From the NCBI GenBank assembly GCA_905199755.1, contig CAJKHT010000003.1, positions 16,019 through 80,018 on the forward strand: a DNA stretch of 64,000 nucleotides, in the 5' to 3' direction. Shown piece after piece: positions 29,623 to 40,249 of the stretch (position 1 is its first letter; the number at the start of each line of letters is the position of its first letter). The notes under the pieces are model-generated. The model was not told where the DNA came from, did not search any database, and was given only the letters and a program-made list of their open reading frames with translations. This DNA comes from an uncultured Eubacteriales bacterium (GTDB lineage: Bacteria; Bacillota; Clostridia; UBA1381). The translations under genes and the position numbers were made by a program.

Positions 29623-32508
29623 TCAATTCACCGGGCCGACAGGCGCATTGTTGCCCATCTTGCTCATTTCAATTTTCTCAAATCCTGCTGCCTTTTCAAA
29701 TACTTCGCTGTCATCACTGATTGTATAATCACCGTTTTGGTAATCCTTAAATCCGGGATCGGAGGTTGTAAGGTAGTTTGATGTTCCCTTTATCAGCTCG
29801 GGAGCTCCTCTTGTACCCTGCGGATTTACCGTACCGTTTGCCTGAGACAGCGGGAATTTGATATTTACAATTACGTTATTGTCAAATTCATTTGTTGCCA
29901 CAGACTTATAGTACTCATTCTTAAAGGTTGCAAGCTCGGGATATTTTTCGGCAAATATCGGATTTGCCGCATACTTATTCGCAAGCTCTACCCTTTCCTT
30001 TTCCTCCGTTTTTGTCATATCCCATGTTGCACCCGGAGTATATGTGTTCCAGCCAAGGAAGGTTGCGGAGCAGTCCACAAACAGATTTCCCTTTATCATA
30101 TTGCGGTTGCCCTGCGCGGTAACACCTATAACATTATTGGCATTGCTTGAACCTATATTTGCAAATACATTGCTGTAAATCTGCAAAGCGTGACCGTAGT
30201 TATCGGTTCTTATGCCGGAAACGTTAAGCTGCTTTGTATACTCACCAACGGGGAATATACCGATGTTATAGATATAGTTGTTTCTGATAACGGTTCCGCG
30301 CCACTGCGGCATATACTCATTTCTTGTGTAGATTGCGTCCATATCAAGACACTCTTTTACAGCATCATGAATTTTGTTGTATTCGATTACATGGTCATTG
30401 CCGTGGTAATTGAATATACAATGCGGAGCGTCATAAATATCGTTATATGCCACATGTATTGCGACTCCGTGCATTGCTATTGCCGGAACATAGGCCTTTT
30501 GCAGATAACCGACTCTGTGAATCTTGTTATTGATTATCGTGTTTCCGCTCGGAGTAAGCGTTTCAAGGTCTCCGCCCCTCAGATACAAGCCTGTGCCGCC
30601 TATATTCTTCATATGGTTGCTCTCTATATGCACATCGGTACCGTTTATTACAATACCGCCCGAACCGAAGTTGAAGATATTGCAGTTTTTAACCTCAATG
30701 CTGTTTACTCCGCTGCCGTCATCAACAAATCCGTCCCATACATGTCCGGGGAAGGTCTGTGCATCGGTGTACTTGTCAATATCGGCAATATATACCGATG
30801 AACCGGAGCCTTTCTTGAAGTTTGCACCGTTAAGGTCCGCACCTCTCGAAATCATCCAATCCTTAAAGCTGGGTATGCTGTAGCCTGCACTTGTACCCAG
30901 AACGGCATAGCCTCTGCCGCCTTTCATTGTTATATTGCTTACTGTAATATGCGATGCACCGTTAAAGTTAAATATAGGAGTCTTTAATGATGAAAGTCCT
31001 ATGTCATAATTACCCGTCGAGAAATCTGACGGAGCATAATAATACAGCTTGCCGTTTTCACGGTCAATGTAATATTCGCCCTCTGTATCAAGCTCTTCAA
31101 GAAGATTCTGACCGAAGAACCAGCCGTTCGTATAATATGTATTAATTCTGCCCTCTTTAATTGTCAGAAGCTTCTTCGAGGTGTCTATCTTCTCAATCGG
31201 ATATGTATTGTTCTCATAGTTTATCGAAACAGTACCTACAATATACGCGTCCTTTGCATCCTTCCATTTCGAAATTCTGTCATCGGAATATTTGAAGCCG
31301 AAAGCCTCGGTGTCAACATTTTCGGTCGGAACGGATATTGAGCCGCTGTTCGGATACCTTGCAAGCGTCTGATTTTCGTCATTTACAATAAGCTCTGCCT
31401 GTGCATAGCGTCCCTTATTGAAATAGTGATAACCGCGTGTGCTGAGTTCGCCGTAGTCCTCAATTCCATGCTCCTTAAGGTCTACCATAAGTACCTTTTC
31501 CGCTGCCTTTTGGTCAAGCATAACCTTTTTGCCCGCATCGTCCGCAGGCTTGAACCAACTCTTTTCAAGAGGTATCTGTCCCGATATGGTTACACTTTCG
31601 CCCGGATATGCAGTATATGTTATATTGCTGCCCTCTTTGCCGGAATCCTCGGCGGTAAATGTCATTCCTTCGTCCATATAATATGTACCGCCTCTGAGAT
31701 ATACGGTAACTCCGCCCTCGGGCAGTGAATTTGATGCATTCATCGCACGGATTGCTTCCTTTGCTTTTGCAACCGTTGCAAACGGCTGTGCCTCGCTTCC
31801 GTTGTTGCTGTCATTACCGTTTGTTGCAACATACAACGCCGCAGATGATGTAACCGTGCCGCCGTTGCCGGGACCTGTGCTTCCGTTGTTTCCGGGAGTT
31901 GGTATTCCGCCGTTTTTATCAATAAGCCTTACAGCTACCACTCCTGCTTCGGCTCTTGTGACATATCTGTCCGGCTCAAAGCAATTATTATGATCTCCGT
32001 TTATTATCTTTTTGTCATATGCAAGCACCACATACGGTTTATACTGTTCTCCTATTTCCGCATAATCGTAAATTTTTGCCTTTACCGCATTTTCATCAGC
32101 CACAGTATTGTCACTGAGTGCATTTGCGACAATCTTTGCCATACTGCTGCGCGTTACGGTCACTCCGTAATCGGTGTACTCGCCCTCATCAATCAAGCCT
32201 AATTCTATGGCTTTATTTATATAGGGCTGCGCCCAGTCCGCACCCGAGGCTTCTTCCTTATAGCCTAACGATTTTACAATTATGGTCAAAAGCTCCGCCA
32301 CACTCACGCAGGCATCGGGGTGTATGGTTCCGTCATCATAGCCGTTGATTATTCCGTAGCTGTTAAGCCGCATTATAATTGATTTTGACCAATGGCTCTG
32401 CAAATCGGAAAATTCAGGCTCACGCTGCAAAGCGGCGAAGCCTGCCGACTGCAGCGATATAATCGCAGCAGTCACGGCAGAAATTGTTTTTATAAATCTA
32501 TGTGCCAT
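29623..32508 (-). CDS. SLH-anchored right-handed beta-helix protein (pectate-lyase-like)
   Basis: A 961-residue surface protein. A signal peptide (1-27) is followed by three SLH repeats (about 33-200), a Gly/Pro/Asn linker (about 200-225), then a domain beginning L-Y-V-A-T-N-G-N-D that opens many secreted parallel beta-helix proteins, and a long beta-helix (about 270-900). A conserved C-L-D-M-D-A-I segment in the helix is shared with the two other beta-helix proteins of the locus. The fold is that of pectate lyases and related epimerases or hydrolases; the activity is not identified. It is a paralogue of the protein at 40250-42928. It lies directly downstream of the locus B binding protein, with a strong AGGAGG site. 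Confidence 0.9.
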   Translation of the reverse strand: MAHRFIKTISAVTAAIISLQSAGFAALQREPEFSDLQSHWSKSIIMRLNSYGIINGYDDGTIHPDACVSVAELLTIIVKSLGYKEEASGADWAQPYINKAIELGLIDEGEYTDYGVTVTRSSMAKIVANALSDNTVADENAVKAKIYDYAEIGEQYKPYVVLAYDKKIINGDHNNCFEPDRYVTRAEAGVVAVRLIDKNGGIPTPGNNGSTGPGNGGTVTSSAALYVATNGNDSNNGSEAQPFATVAKAKEAIRAMNASNSLPEGGVTVYLRGGTYYMDEGMTFTAEDSGKEGSNITYTAYPGESVTISGQIPLEKSWFKPADDAGKKVMLDQKAAEKVLMVDLKEHGIEDYGELSTRGYHYFNKGRYAQAELIVNDENQTLARYPNSGSISVPTENVDTEAFGFKYSDDRISKWKDAKDAYIVGTVSINYENNTYPIEKIDTSKKLLTIKEGRINTYYTNGWFFGQNLLEELDTEGEYYIDRENGKLYYYAPSDFSTGNYDIGLSSLKTPIFNFNGASHITVSNITMKGGRGYAVLGTSAGYSIPSFKDWMISRGADLNGANFKKGSGSSVYIADIDKYTDAQTFPGHVWDGFVDDGSGVNSIEVKNCNIFNFGSGGIVINGTDVHIESNHMKNIGGTGLYLRGGDLETLTPSGNTIINNKIHRVGYLQKAYVPAIAMHGVAIHVAYNDIYDAPHCIFNYHGNDHVIEYNKIHDAVKECLDMDAIYTRNEYMPQWRGTVIRNNYIYNIGIFPVGEYTKQLNVSGIRTDNYGHALQIYSNVFANIGSSNANNVIGVTAQGNRNMIKGNLFVDCSATFLGWNTYTPGATWDMTKTEEKERVELANKYAANPIFAEKYPELATFKNEYYKSVATNEFDNNVIVNIKFPLSQANGTVNPQGTRGAPELIKGTSNYLTTSDPGFKDYQNGDYTISDDSEVFEKAAGFEKIEMSKMGNNAPVGPVN

Positions 32509-32538
32509 TTTTTTCCTCCTTTTAATGTCAGTATAATA

Positions 32539-34083
32539 TTACTTGTTTGCTCTCCATTCGTCTATCTGTCGCTGAATTTCGGCAACTATCTTGTCGTCGC
32601 CCGCAGCGATGAGCTTTTGCTGAAATTCCTCATAAAGCTTCATCGGATCTGCCGCCGCACCGGAGTTCAGCGATGACTTATACTCACCCACAACTGCCGA
32701 AACCTGTGTAAGCTCCATCTTTATGGGATTGGTGTCAAGAGTAAATCCCTGAAGCTTTGACGGTGCTGCCGAATCGTTAACACTCTTTATAAATTCATTT
32801 TTCAGTGTCGGACTCTTATCCTTCATGTATATTTCATAGGCATTAAAGGTATTGCCGATTGCCCATTTATACTGACCGTAAGGGCTGTCCGAGGTAGGCT
32901 GCGATGTATAGCCTATAGGCTGAATTTCATTGTCGTTCACCTTTGTATAATGCTCTCCCTCTATTCCGTAAACAAGAAGATTATACAAATCCTTTCCCTT
33001 TTCCGTATTCATCAGCTCGATTAATTTCATTGCTCTTTCGGGGTGAGCCGAATTTATCGATATAGCCGTATTCGATGCGGACGCCGCATACGGAATGTAG
33101 TGCTTATCTTCAAGCGGTATTTTCACATAAGCGGTGTTTCCTGCTGCTTTTTTGCTCTCGATTTCAGAGCTTGTCGGCATATATCCCTGACCTATAAGGT
33201 AGTTTCCGCCGCCCTTTACTTCATAAACCTCGTTTCCTACATTTTCTGCCGTGAGAATATCCTTTCTGATATAGCCTTTGTTAAACCAGTCTGCATATAC
33301 CTCAACAAATGTCTTGTACTCGGGAGTTCTGTAAAGGTTTATCGGAGTATAATCATCGCCCGTTGCTTTAATCTTGTACGGATTGCTTATCCATTCATAT
33401 CCCTTTTCAACATGATCCGCAAATCCGAATACACCCTTTTTCAAATCTCCGCCGTCTTTTATCATCTTTATGTATTCCTCGATTTTATCCCATGATTCCT
33501 TATCCATGGTTTCCTTTGAGGCAAAGAATGATGCAAGCTCCTCAATATTGATTTTATCCTTGTATTTTTCATATATATCAATCGGGAAATCCAGTGATGA
33601 TACATACGATACCATCTGCTGCATACACGGAATACTGTAAAGCTTTCCGTCAACACGCTGCTTATCCATAATTGCTTCGGGAATCTGATCCCAAAGTGAC
33701 GGAGCAACTTTATCTATCAAATCGTCCAGCTCCATATATGAGCCTTTGTTGACCTCACTTACGTAAGGCAGCATCCAGCCGTGCCATGCAATGTCGACAT
33801 CCTCCTGCGATGCACTGGCAAGCTTCCATTTTTCGGCATAGTCCGACGAGCTTACGCACTGGAATTCAACCGTTGTGTTTGGCAGATAATCGGGAAGCAT
33901 CTGATTGAACTTATCCCATACCTTCTGCGAATCTCTTTGTTCTCCGGGGCCTACAAAAATCCATTTCAATGTTACCTGTTCATCTGCATTGTCCGCTGTT
34001 TTTGTGGTTTCCGAGCAGCCTGCCGCCGTTAAAAGCATAACTGCCGCCGATGCCGCCGCAACAACTTTTCTAAATTTTTTCAT
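32539..34083 (-). CDS. Extracellular sugar-binding lipoprotein of locus B
   Basis: A 514-residue solute-binding lipoprotein of the CUT1 class. The lipobox L-T-A-A-G-C gives an acylated Cys23; the rest is a two-lobe binding protein distinct in sequence from the locus A protein. It presumably serves the permease pair encoded at 47683-49546, although about 13.6 kb and five genes lie between, an unusual separation. It is flanked by the SLH protein at 34117-36762 and the SLH beta-helix protein at 29623-32508. GGAGGAG precedes the ATG. Confidence 0.94.
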   Translation of the reverse strand: MKKFRKVVAAASAAVMLLTAAGCSETTKTADNADEQVTLKWIFVGPGEQRDSQKVWDKFNQMLPDYLPNTTVEFQCVSSSDYAEKWKLASASQEDVDIAWHGWMLPYVSEVNKGSYMELDDLIDKVAPSLWDQIPEAIMDKQRVDGKLYSIPCMQQMVSYVSSLDFPIDIYEKYKDKINIEELASFFASKETMDKESWDKIEEYIKMIKDGGDLKKGVFGFADHVEKGYEWISNPYKIKATGDDYTPINLYRTPEYKTFVEVYADWFNKGYIRKDILTAENVGNEVYEVKGGGNYLIGQGYMPTSSEIESKKAAGNTAYVKIPLEDKHYIPYAASASNTAISINSAHPERAMKLIELMNTEKGKDLYNLLVYGIEGEHYTKVNDNEIQPIGYTSQPTSDSPYGQYKWAIGNTFNAYEIYMKDKSPTLKNEFIKSVNDSAAPSKLQGFTLDTNPIKMELTQVSAVVGEYKSSLNSGAAADPMKLYEEFQQKLIAAGDDKIVAEIQRQIDEWRANK

Positions 34084-34116
34084 TATCTATCTCCTCCTGT
34101 TTAAAATTATTTCGGA

Positions 34117-36762
34117 CTATCTGAATATTACAACCAGCTTCGGTGACCACCAGAATGAATTGATAAGCACTTTATCACCCTTGCGCAAATCCGACGAGGA
34201 AGAATTATACACCTTGCCGTCACTGCTTTCATATCTGTAGGTAGTACCGTTTACAAGCATTGTCTGATTTACTTCCACACCGCTGCTGTTCATATAGCGA
34301 ACCCATGCTGTTCTTCCGTTTTCCGAAACGGAAACAATCTCCGCTATCATATTTCCGCTTCTTTGAATGTGATCTCCGTTTATACGGATCGGACCGACAT
34401 CGTCCACGCGTACAACAACACGTATCTGATTGATTTTTTCGTTTGCCGTGGTATATTCTATAACGTCTCCGCGTTTCAGATCATTAACCGTTACATTCGT
34501 GTAATCAACTCTCTGATTCCATGTTCCGCCCGGCTGGAAGTACTGCACATCGGGATCGACATACTCGCTTGCACCTCCGATAAACTGGAGCAGACAGCAT
34601 TCGTCACCCTCATCATCTATCGCTTCAATAACCTTATCTATTATTACGGGCGTATTGTAGCTGCTTGAGCTTGTTGTATTCGACACAACAGCTCCGAGAC
34701 TGCCGCCCGCACCCGCATCATAGAAATACAGCGGTGCCGGCAGTGAAACATCTGTTGAGGAAAGCTTTGTAGCAATTTTATACTGCTTTTCCTTTGTCTT
34801 ATCGCTCGGTATCATAAACTGCACGGTTTTGCCGTCAACAAAGGTATACGGTCTGTTTTCGGCTAAATTTTTATAGAAACGCACACCACATTCAATTCCG
34901 CTGTCATTCTTCGGGTGATCGTTCAGGATAAATTCGTTTTCCGCGCCCGTGTAATAGCCCTCACCGATTTTATTCTCTGCCGTTTCAAGCTTTGTTACCT
35001 TTGAGTCATCATCATTTGATTTATATATAACCAGCTGATGAACGGTTCCGTTTTCTCCCGTCTGCTTAAGCTTTTCGGGAATTTGTGATTTCGCGGTCTT
35101 TGCTCCGTTTACGCTTATGTTTTCGGCAAAATCAAAATCCTTAAATTCTCCGTCCTTTGTGAACAGACGCATTGAACCTGTTTCCGTATTTTCATCATAC
35201 CAGCAGCGTACAACATACGCATAATTTTTTGATGCAACCGAGAGAACAAATCCGGCACATCGGTTAAAATAATCTATATAATATGTGCCCTCTTCATTTA
35301 TCATCGGCTCGTATGTGTTTGCTTCGCCTTCTTCAATACGTGCTTCGTAATCATCGGTAAAATCGTATATGTTTCCGTCATCCAGCTTAACGCTGCGCTT
35401 GCCGTCTTTTTGCAGGCTCACAGCTTTTCCCGTTATTTGGTTATTGGATATATATACTTTTGCAAGCACATCACCTGCGGTATTTTTGCTGAATGCCACC
35501 GAAAGTACACTGCCTGCCGTTATACTTGAAAAATCCGCTTCGGCACCGTCCGCATAATATGTTGTAAGGAAATCATCATCAAAATCAAATGTACCTCTGT
35601 CATATTTTGTGGTTACGGCACAGTCTGCCGCCATCGCCTTATCAACTATAAATGTTTCGTATGATTTTATGATCACCACATCGTATGTTGACTTTCCGCT
35701 GTTTGAAATCAGTCTGATCGATCCGTTGCTCACAAGCAAATCCGCATCCGATACAACATCAAGTCTTTTGCCGTTGCAGATAAAGATTGCATCGTCAGCA
35801 ATTTTTGCGGTTTTCTGCTTGTTGTCAACATAATAGTTCACACCCGACTTTGTTGTGCTGTCGGCTATATCAGTATCTTGTATATCCAAATACGATGTCT
35901 TGCTGTCAATAACCACATGCAGCGCAGTGTTTCCGTTATTGTTATCAGCCTTGTAATACACCTTAACGCGCATACCTATGTAATCCGAAAAATCTATGCT
36001 TCCGGCTTCAAGCAGCTCACCGCCTATTTTCACAACATTGCTTTGATAGCTCTCATAACTGCCTGCAAGCGAGGTTTCGCCGTATGCCTCAACCATACCG
36101 GTATAGCTGTAGATGTTGAGCTTATAGCTCATATAAGCTTCATCATTGTTTTTATCCTTAATTACTCCGTTTTTGCCATACCCGGTTGTTTTTATATAGT
36201 CACGGCTTTCAAGTATATTTTGTATAATAACCGCTGCATCAGCATATGAAATCTGCTCCGCGATCTTGCCGCTGACACCTCTTAACATATCGTTTGTAAC
36301 CGCCTGCGAATAATATCCGTCCGGGAACCCGCCGGCATTTTCAGCCCAGTCGGCATATCCGGTTATTGTAACCATAACCTTTACTACCTCGCCCACCGTG
36401 ATTATTTCATCCGGCTTAAAATCGGCATTATCATATCCTATCATTATACCGCGGTCGTAAAGATATTCGATGCTTGCCGCAGCATCATGCTCCGGCAAAA
36501 CATCTGTATATATTCTTCTCGGGGTTTGGGACAGCTCATTTTGAGCGCCGAGCATATTCACTATAATCCGTGCAAATTCCGCTCTTGACACTGCCTGTCC
36601 CGACTGCTCCTCAGGAATTCTCTGAAAAATCCCTATATCGTTCATAAGCGACACAGCCTCGCTTTGCTTCGGAGACAGAGTTGCGTCCTCCTCGGCAATC
36701 GCCGCACCCGAAAACATTACAAGGCACAGCACAGCCATTAAAAGGCTTATTGTTCTTTTCAT
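34117..36762 (-). CDS. SLH-domain surface protein of unknown family (881 aa)
   Basis: An 881-residue exported protein: signal peptide (1-23), SLH repeats (about 30-195, with R-A-E-F and Y-T-D-V motifs), then about 680 residues of beta-type sequence without a recognised enzyme domain. Architecture, length and scattered blocks (for example G-Y-P/F-P-T/D-G-Y and D-x-L-R/K-K-G-D-x-V near the end) match the protein at 10360-12888 beside the locus A transporter. Here it lies 33 bases upstream of the locus B binding-protein gene. A wall-bound capture or scaffold role is inferred from this repeated pairing; nothing in the sequence proves it. AAGGAG precedes the ATG. Confidence 0.87.
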   Translation of the reverse strand: MKRTISLLMAVLCLVMFSGAAIAEEDATLSPKQSEAVSLMNDIGIFQRIPEEQSGQAVSRAEFARIIVNMLGAQNELSQTPRRIYTDVLPEHDAAASIEYLYDRGIMIGYDNADFKPDEIITVGEVVKVMVTITGYADWAENAGGFPDGYYSQAVTNDMLRGVSGKIAEQISYADAAVIIQNILESRDYIKTTGYGKNGVIKDKNNDEAYMSYKLNIYSYTGMVEAYGETSLAGSYESYQSNVVKIGGELLEAGSIDFSDYIGMRVKVYYKADNNNGNTALHVVIDSKTSYLDIQDTDIADSTTKSGVNYYVDNKQKTAKIADDAIFICNGKRLDVVSDADLLVSNGSIRLISNSGKSTYDVVIIKSYETFIVDKAMAADCAVTTKYDRGTFDFDDDFLTTYYADGAEADFSSITAGSVLSVAFSKNTAGDVLAKVYISNNQITGKAVSLQKDGKRSVKLDDGNIYDFTDDYEARIEEGEANTYEPMINEEGTYYIDYFNRCAGFVLSVASKNYAYVVRCWYDENTETGSMRLFTKDGEFKDFDFAENISVNGAKTAKSQIPEKLKQTGENGTVHQLVIYKSNDDDSKVTKLETAENKIGEGYYTGAENEFILNDHPKNDSGIECGVRFYKNLAENRPYTFVDGKTVQFMIPSDKTKEKQYKIATKLSSTDVSLPAPLYFYDAGAGGSLGAVVSNTTSSSSYNTPVIIDKVIEAIDDEGDECCLLQFIGGASEYVDPDVQYFQPGGTWNQRVDYTNVTVNDLKRGDVIEYTTANEKINQIRVVVRVDDVGPIRINGDHIQRSGNMIAEIVSVSENGRTAWVRYMNSSGVEVNQTMLVNGTTYRYESSDGKVYNSSSSDLRKGDKVLINSFWWSPKLVVIFR

Positions 36763-36788
36763 ACAGTTATCTCCTTTCGCAGATTACG

Positions 36789-39700
36789 TTAATCGGCATT
36801 GTTAAGCTTATCATACATACGTCTGAGCATAACTGCCGCCTCGGCACGTGTGGCACTGTTCTTCGGTGCAAACAGCTCATCTGTAACTCCGTTTACAAAG
36901 CCAAGCTCCTGAGCTTCTGCAATATAATCGTATGCCCAATAGCTTATACTGTCAATATCATTGAAATACAATGACTTTCCCGTTTCAAGCTTTCTGCCGC
37001 TCTTGCTGTTATATGCGGAAACCACAACCTTTGCGATTTCCTCTCTTTCGATATTCTTCGACGGATTGAACAATCCGTCATAGCCGTTCATATAATCATT
37101 GCTGCGGCAGGTCTGAACATATCCCGAATACCAGTCATCGCTCACCACATCGAAAAAGCTGTTTTCGTACGGAGTTTCGCTAAGTCCCATGGCACGGGTT
37201 ACAAGCGCCGCGAATTCCGCTCTTGTTATCATATCGTCGGGACGGTACATTCCGCTTTCATCACCCGATGCAATGTTGAGCTTTGCCATATATTCTACAT
37301 CTTCTCTCGCCCAGTGGTTTTTCATATCCTTAAAGGTCAGCAGGAATGTGTCGAGCTTATCCTCGTCACTCTTCTCGTCCTTTAAAGATGTACTCGGTGC
37401 GGCAACCGAGCTGCCTGTGCTTGTGTTTGCTGTTGACGGCGCGGTACCTTTGGAGCCGCCGCCACCGCCTCCGCCGCCTCCGCCGCTGCTGTTACCGCTG
37501 TTTCCAGATGAACTGTTTATTTTATCGAGCTGCGCGGTAAGCTCGGCTTTTATCGGCAAATCATAGAAGCTTTTAAGAATTTCTCTGGCATTTTGTATAT
37601 CGGCCGTATTCTTTGTATATACAGCCTTATTCACTGCTGCCGATGCGACATTAAGCTCCAGCGTTATTTCATAGACCTTAAGCTCATCTATCATGACCGT
37701 GCCGTCACATTCGATGTATATATTATCATTGAACGAGGCTTTTTGCTTTCTGTAGTCATGCGATGCTTTAAGCTCCGTATAGCTGCCGTCTGCTTTTACC
37801 GATGCAAGCAGTCCGTCTTTTTCGGATACAAGCTTTATTGTTTTTCCCGTATCCGCCTTTACTTTTGCTTCAAATCCGTAGCTGCTGTCATTTGTCATGG
37901 CGACTGCCTGGTATGCACCGCCGCCCTCTGCTTTGAGCACGGTATTTTCACCGTCCTGCTCAACCGTCAAAGTAGATTTATCTTTAGGCTGCCAGCCGTT
38001 TGTTGTTCCGTCGGAAAGATTGCCGTTTATGCAAAGATTGTCTGCTTTTTTCACCGTAAGCTCAAATTTCTTTTCCAGTGACGCTTTATTTTGCTTTACA
38101 ACCTGTGTAAGCGTAACCTTTTCATCGGCTCTGCTCGGACGTACAACCGTTCCGTCGATTTTTATTATATCCTCGTTGCTGCTTCTCCATATTACGGTGC
38201 TTGCAAAGGTTCTTTTCGGCATAAGCGATATATTTTCCGTTACCGGAATTGATGTATCGATTTTAAACTCTGCCATATCCTCTGCGGCTTTTCTTAAATC
38301 GGTATACAGAAGAGCTACCGTTTTTTCACAGCTGATACTTTCATCGGCAGCAGCCGCAGCTTTTATTTTTATCGTACCCAGAACCGCTTGGCTTCCTACC
38401 GTAAGCACACCCGTTTCCGTATTAAGCGATACATTATCCGCAGGCATTGTTTCTTCCTGTTCAAGGCTCCATATCGTTTCGGCATTTCCTATGAGGTTTC
38501 CTATCTGATCATAAACCTTAACGGGATATGCAAAGCTTTGCGAGCCGCTGTCGGGAATATATATGCTTTCCTCGCCCTCGGAAAATTCTATTTTTTTCGG
38601 TGCTCTCATTGAAATTTTTACTGTCTTTTCCTCCTTATTGGATGGTCTGCTCAATGAATATGCCTCAAAAACAATTTCACCCGCTTTTACGTCCTTTGTA
38701 ATTGTAAGGCGTCCGCTTTCGCTGTCATATTCGGCACCGTCGGGAATTTCGACAGGTGCAAGATGCACCCCTCTTGACATTTCCCTGCCGTCTGTTCCGA
38801 TTACTTTTGCAGAAAATTCGTATACCTCGTTTTCTTCACCCTCAAGAGGTATTGCCAGACTGTCGGGACCTTGAATTTCAATATGGTCCTCATCGGCAAC
38901 GGTTATTGTAAAGTCCTGTGTCTTTCCGCGCTCCGTAACGGCTCTGTATTTGAGAGTGTGTCCGCCCGTAACGGTACTGTCAACCGCAAGACGGATTGAC
39001 GTATCGTTTATCGGCTCCGAGGTAATTCCCGAAGGCAGTGACGATGCAAGCTCAAAGCTTGTGATTGCATCGGACGATATTTCACCGCGGCAGTTATAAT
39101 TTACAGGCTCAAGAGTGTAAGTATCCGTTCCCTCTGTAGGAATTTCTATTCTTTCCTCATTAAGCTCCATATGCGCGTTCATTACATCATAATACTGCCA
39201 TGCACCTTCACTGTTCTTTTCCATAATAAAGAGTTTCTTATCCGATGCTGCAATAAATTTATCGTTGTCAACAGCAGTGATTGAACGTATTTTCTCGGTA
39301 TTTTCTTCGCCCGTTCCGGGTTTGGCTATCTCCCACGGCACATCAATGGTAAGTGATGTACTGTCATTGGGAGCTATATAGAATTTACCGGTATCCGTTC
39401 CTACGGCAACATAATCGTTCGATGCACCTGCTGCCGTATACATTGCCGTGTTTGAGGTTCCGTCCGAAAGTACCATTGCCGTAAAGTTTGAATATTGTAC
39501 CTTACTTGACGAAAGAACTCTTATAGCGGCGGTTGAGTTTACAACAACCCAGCCGTCAAAGCCGTTTACCCATACCATGTCGGTCGGGTGAGCCTGAATA
39601 TTCTGAACTGCCGAGCTTAATGCACCCTCACTGTCAATCATCCATGATTTGTACTGATCCGATACCATATAATTATACGGTTCATTAGGTGTTACACCTA

Positions 39701-40235
39701 TCGCCTTACCGTAGGTATTGTTATTCGGTGTCGGATCAATTACATAAATCTCGGGATCGCTTACCAGATCGGAGCATACTTTAATTCTCGCTCTTGACGA
39801 AATAACCAGCTTATCGCCGTTCGTTGTTATTGTCTGGTTCGTACCGTTTATATTGTCATTCTTAACAGCCGTCCATGTCTTTGCATCAGATGAATAGTAA
39901 ACCTTGTTATTCATCTGGGCAACGAATTGCTGCATAGCGTCCCACCATACTATTGTCTGGTTCGTCTGCGGATTGGCATTATGGATTCCCTGTGAAAAAT
40001 CTTTGGTTTTTGTCCATGTTTCCATATCGTCCGACACCCATATCTGCGCCGGAGTCCACGTTTTATCGCCCAGCTTCTTTGCAACTGCCGCATACAAGCC
40101 CATTTCCGGGCTGTAGCAGGTATCGACAAATGTGTATTCACTGCCGAGCATGCTCTCCGCCCTGACCGGGCTTATTGCCGCTGTGTTAAGCAGCATAAGC
40201 GCAGTCATAACAGCCGATAATATTTTTCTTTTCAT
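36789..40235 (-). CDS. SLH-anchored Asp-box propeller protein with Ig and CBM domains
   Basis: A 1148-residue surface protein. A signal peptide (1-26) precedes a BNR/Asp-box-type beta-propeller (about 30-350; S-D-D-M-E-T-W and S-S-D-A-K-T-W repeats). Next come three cadherin- or Ig-like domains (about 355-650), an atypical Ig-like domain (about 655-730), a CBM4/9-like module (about 735-860), a Gly/Ser linker with a run of nine glycines (about 900-925), and three SLH repeats at the C-terminus. The propeller fold occurs in sialidases and xyloglucanases, but no catalytic set is recognised, so binding is as likely as catalysis. It is a paralogue of the propeller at 45064-47604. AAGGG precedes the ATG. 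Confidence 0.87.
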   Translation of the reverse strand: MKRKILSAVMTALMLLNTAAISPVRAESMLGSEYTFVDTCYSPEMGLYAAVAKKLGDKTWTPAQIWVSDDMETWTKTKDFSQGIHNANPQTNQTIVWWDAMQQFVAQMNNKVYYSSDAKTWTAVKNDNINGTNQTITTNGDKLVISSRARIKVCSDLVSDPEIYVIDPTPNNNTYGKAIGVTPNEPYNYMVSDQYKSWMIDSEGALSSAVQNIQAHPTDMVWVNGFDGWVVVNSTAAIRVLSSSKVQYSNFTAMVLSDGTSNTAMYTAAGASNDYVAVGTDTGKFYIAPNDSTSLTIDVPWEIAKPGTGEENTEKIRSITAVDNDKFIAASDKKLFIMEKNSEGAWQYYDVMNAHMELNEERIEIPTEGTDTYTLEPVNYNCRGEISSDAITSFELASSLPSGITSEPINDTSIRLAVDSTVTGGHTLKYRAVTERGKTQDFTITVADEDHIEIQGPDSLAIPLEGEENEVYEFSAKVIGTDGREMSRGVHLAPVEIPDGAEYDSESGRLTITKDVKAGEIVFEAYSLSRPSNKEEKTVKISMRAPKKIEFSEGEESIYIPDSGSQSFAYPVKVYDQIGNLIGNAETIWSLEQEETMPADNVSLNTETGVLTVGSQAVLGTIKIKAAAAADESISCEKTVALLYTDLRKAAEDMAEFKIDTSIPVTENISLMPKRTFASTVIWRSSNEDIIKIDGTVVRPSRADEKVTLTQVVKQNKASLEKKFELTVKKADNLCINGNLSDGTTNGWQPKDKSTLTVEQDGENTVLKAEGGGAYQAVAMTNDSSYGFEAKVKADTGKTIKLVSEKDGLLASVKADGSYTELKASHDYRKQKASFNDNIYIECDGTVMIDELKVYEITLELNVASAAVNKAVYTKNTADIQNAREILKSFYDLPIKAELTAQLDKINSSSGNSGNSSGGGGGGGGGGSKGTAPSTANTSTGSSVAAPSTSLKDEKSDEDKLDTFLLTFKDMKNHWAREDVEYMAKLNIASGDESGMYRPDDMITRAEFAALVTRAMGLSETPYENSFFDVVSDDWYSGYVQTCRSNDYMNGYDGLFNPSKNIEREEIAKVVVSAYNSKSGRKLETGKSLYFNDIDSISYWAYDYIAEAQELGFVNGVTDELFAPKNSATRAEAAVMLRRMYDKLNNAD

Positions 40236-40249
40236 ACACTCACCCTTTC

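Noticed and set aside
28619..29728. Plus-strand open frame of 369 codons antisense to the GH28-like gene
   Set aside because: Composition is that of an antisense shadow, it has no recognisable domain, and it runs across the intercistronic hairpin.
37441..37500. Glycine-codon run as a possible repeat expansion or CRISPR-like array
   Set aside because: It is an in-frame Gly/Ser linker before SLH repeats, common in such surface proteins; no spacers or repeat units are present.
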